Source: Candidatus Rokuibacteriota bacterium (GTDB lineage: Bacteria; Methylomirabilota; Methylomirabilia; Rokubacteriales; CSP1-6). Taken from it: 6,025 nt of DNA. The stretch covers positions 1-6,025 of the forward strand of contig JACORX010000013.1 of the NCBI GenBank assembly GCA_016179165.1, read 5' to 3'. Both the position numbers and the translations under genes were made by a program. A model generated the notes under the pieces. It saw only the letters and a program-made list of their open reading frames with translations. It had not been told where the DNA came from and did not search any database. Below, in pieces: positions 5,106-6,025 of the stretch. Within the stretch, counting starts at the first letter, position 1; each line of letters starts with the position of its first letter.

Positions 5106-6025
5106 TCAGAGCGCGATCGCCGCGAGCGTGCCTTCCTCGATGGCCTCGAAGAACTTCCTGGATCCTTGCACGTCGCCGACGAGGCGCACCGGGATGCCGA
5201 GATCGGTGAGATCCGTGGCGAGCGCGGTTCGCGGCGCGTAGCCGGTGCAGAGGACGACCGTGTCGACGTCGAGGAGGGCCCGGGGCCGGCCGTTCGGCGG
5301 CTCCACCGTCACCGAGCGCGGGCCGATCTCGCGCACCTTCGTGTGCGTGAGCGCCTCGATGCCGAGATCGCGGATGCGATCGAGGAAGTAGACGCGGTCG
5401 GCGTGAACGGCCTTCGTCAAGAGCCCGGAGCGCGCGACGATGATGACGCGCTTCCCGCGCTCGGCGAGGTAGTCCGCCACCTCCATGCCGACGAGGCCGC
5501 CACCGATGACGACACAGTTCGCGCCGGTCTCCGTGAGGCCCGCGATGATGCGCCAGCCCGCGACGACGTGCGGGAGGTCGACGCCGGGGATGTCGGGGGT
5601 GCGGGATTCGGCTCCGGTCGCGAGGATGATCGTGTCGGGGCGGAGGTCCTGCGCGTCGGCGACCGTGAACGGGTGATCGAGATGCACGGTGATCGCGCGC
5701 CGCCCGACCTCGCGCTCGAAGAACCGGAGCGCGCTCTCGAGCTCCTCTCGGTGCGGCGGCAGATGGGCGAGGCGCAAATGACCGCCGAGGACGCGATCCG
5801 CCTCGAACAGGTGGACGGTGTGCCCGCGCCCCGCGGCGGTGATCGCGGCGGCCATCCCGGCGACGCCGCCGCCGACCACCACGAGGCGCTTCACGCTCGC
5901 CGGCATAGCGAGGAGCCGCTTGAACTCGAGCTCACGGCTCACCGTTGGATTCATCGTGCACACGATGCCCTTGTGACGGTGGATCGTCGCGATGCACTCG
6001 TTGCAGGCGATGCACGGGACGATGC
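5106..6025 (-). CDS. OYE/2,4-dienoyl-CoA reductase-type Fe-S flavoenzyme, C-terminal part (5' end outside window)
   Basis: Frame is open to the right edge; 305 residues visible, stop TGA 5108-5106. A complete enzyme of this type has about 650-700 residues, with an N-terminal FMN-binding TIM barrel (outside the window), a 4Fe-4S cluster and two dinucleotide-binding folds. Numbering from the first complete codon, the cluster motif is C4-x2-C7-x2-C10-x11-C22, followed by the typical TMNP. The FAD fold begins VVVGGGVAGMAAA (48-60); TIILATGAE (131-139) is the standard strand after it. The second, NAD(P)H-binding, fold has VIGGGLVGMEVADYL (172-186). LVGDVQ (281-286) is the terminal FAD-contacting Gly-Asp. 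Relatives reduce enoyl- or dienoyl-CoA double bonds or oxidise methylamines, passing electrons between pyridine nucleotide, FAD, the cluster and FMN. GTG (5963) and ATG (5954) codons are internal: starting there would split the cysteine motif. Substrate unknown. Confidence 0.93.
   Translation of the reverse strand, partial: IVPCIACNECIATIHRHKGIVCTMNPTVSRELEFKRLLAMPASVKRLVVVGGGVAGMAAAITAAGRGHTVHLFEADRVLGGHLRLAHLPPHREELESALRFFEREVGRRAITVHLDHPFTVADAQDLRPDTIILATGAESRTPDIPGVDLPHVVAGWRIIAGLTETGANCVVIGGGLVGMEVADYLAERGKRVIIVARSGLLTKAVHADRVYFLDRIRDLGIEALTHTKVREIGPRSVTVEPPNGRPRALLDVDTVVLCTGYAPRTALATDLTDLGIPVRLVGDVQGSRKFFEAIEEGTLAAIAL

Overview
This is a GC-rich, densely packed stretch of bacterial chromosome carrying six protein genes, two of them cut by the window edges. 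An MdtB/MdtC-type RND pump subunit points to a diderm (Gram-negative) bacterium. The gene set (orphan periplasmic binding protein, acyl-CoA dehydrogenase, NHL propeller, Fe-S flavoenzyme) resembles soil lineages such as Rokubacteria/Methylomirabilota or high-GC Proteobacteria. That placement is an impression and cannot be settled from this window. I see no tRNA, rRNA, CRISPR array, insertion sequence or other mobile element.

Layout. 1-834 (+): C-terminal 277 residues of an RND efflux permease. 835-1695 (-): a family-3 periplasmic solute-binding protein whose stop codon directly abuts the pump's stop codon. 1694-2884 (+): an acyl-CoA dehydrogenase whose start codon overlaps that of the binding protein on the opposite strand. 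2885-2987: an intergenic gap with the best promoter in the window and a strong ribosome binding site. 2988-3971 (+): an NHL-repeat six-bladed propeller with notable similarity to peptidyl-alpha-hydroxyglycine alpha-amidating lyase (PAL). 4055-5002 (+): a secreted protein of unknown function, probably co-transcribed with the propeller gene. 5003-5105: convergent gap. 5106-6025 (-): the C-terminal part of an Old-Yellow-Enzyme/2,4-dienoyl-CoA-reductase-type flavoenzyme, running off the right edge with its Fe-S cysteine cluster still in view.

The genes do not form one obvious pathway. The acyl-CoA dehydrogenase and the dienoyl-CoA-reductase-like enzyme both suit acyl-CoA or aromatic/alicyclic acid catabolism. 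The pump fragment and binding protein are transport-related but lie on opposite strands. The points most worth a second look are the PAL-like active-site residues in a leaderless cytoplasmic propeller, the binding-protein gene with no intergenic space on either side, and the relocated catalytic glutamate in the acyl-CoA dehydrogenase. I found no convincing undescribed multi-gene system.
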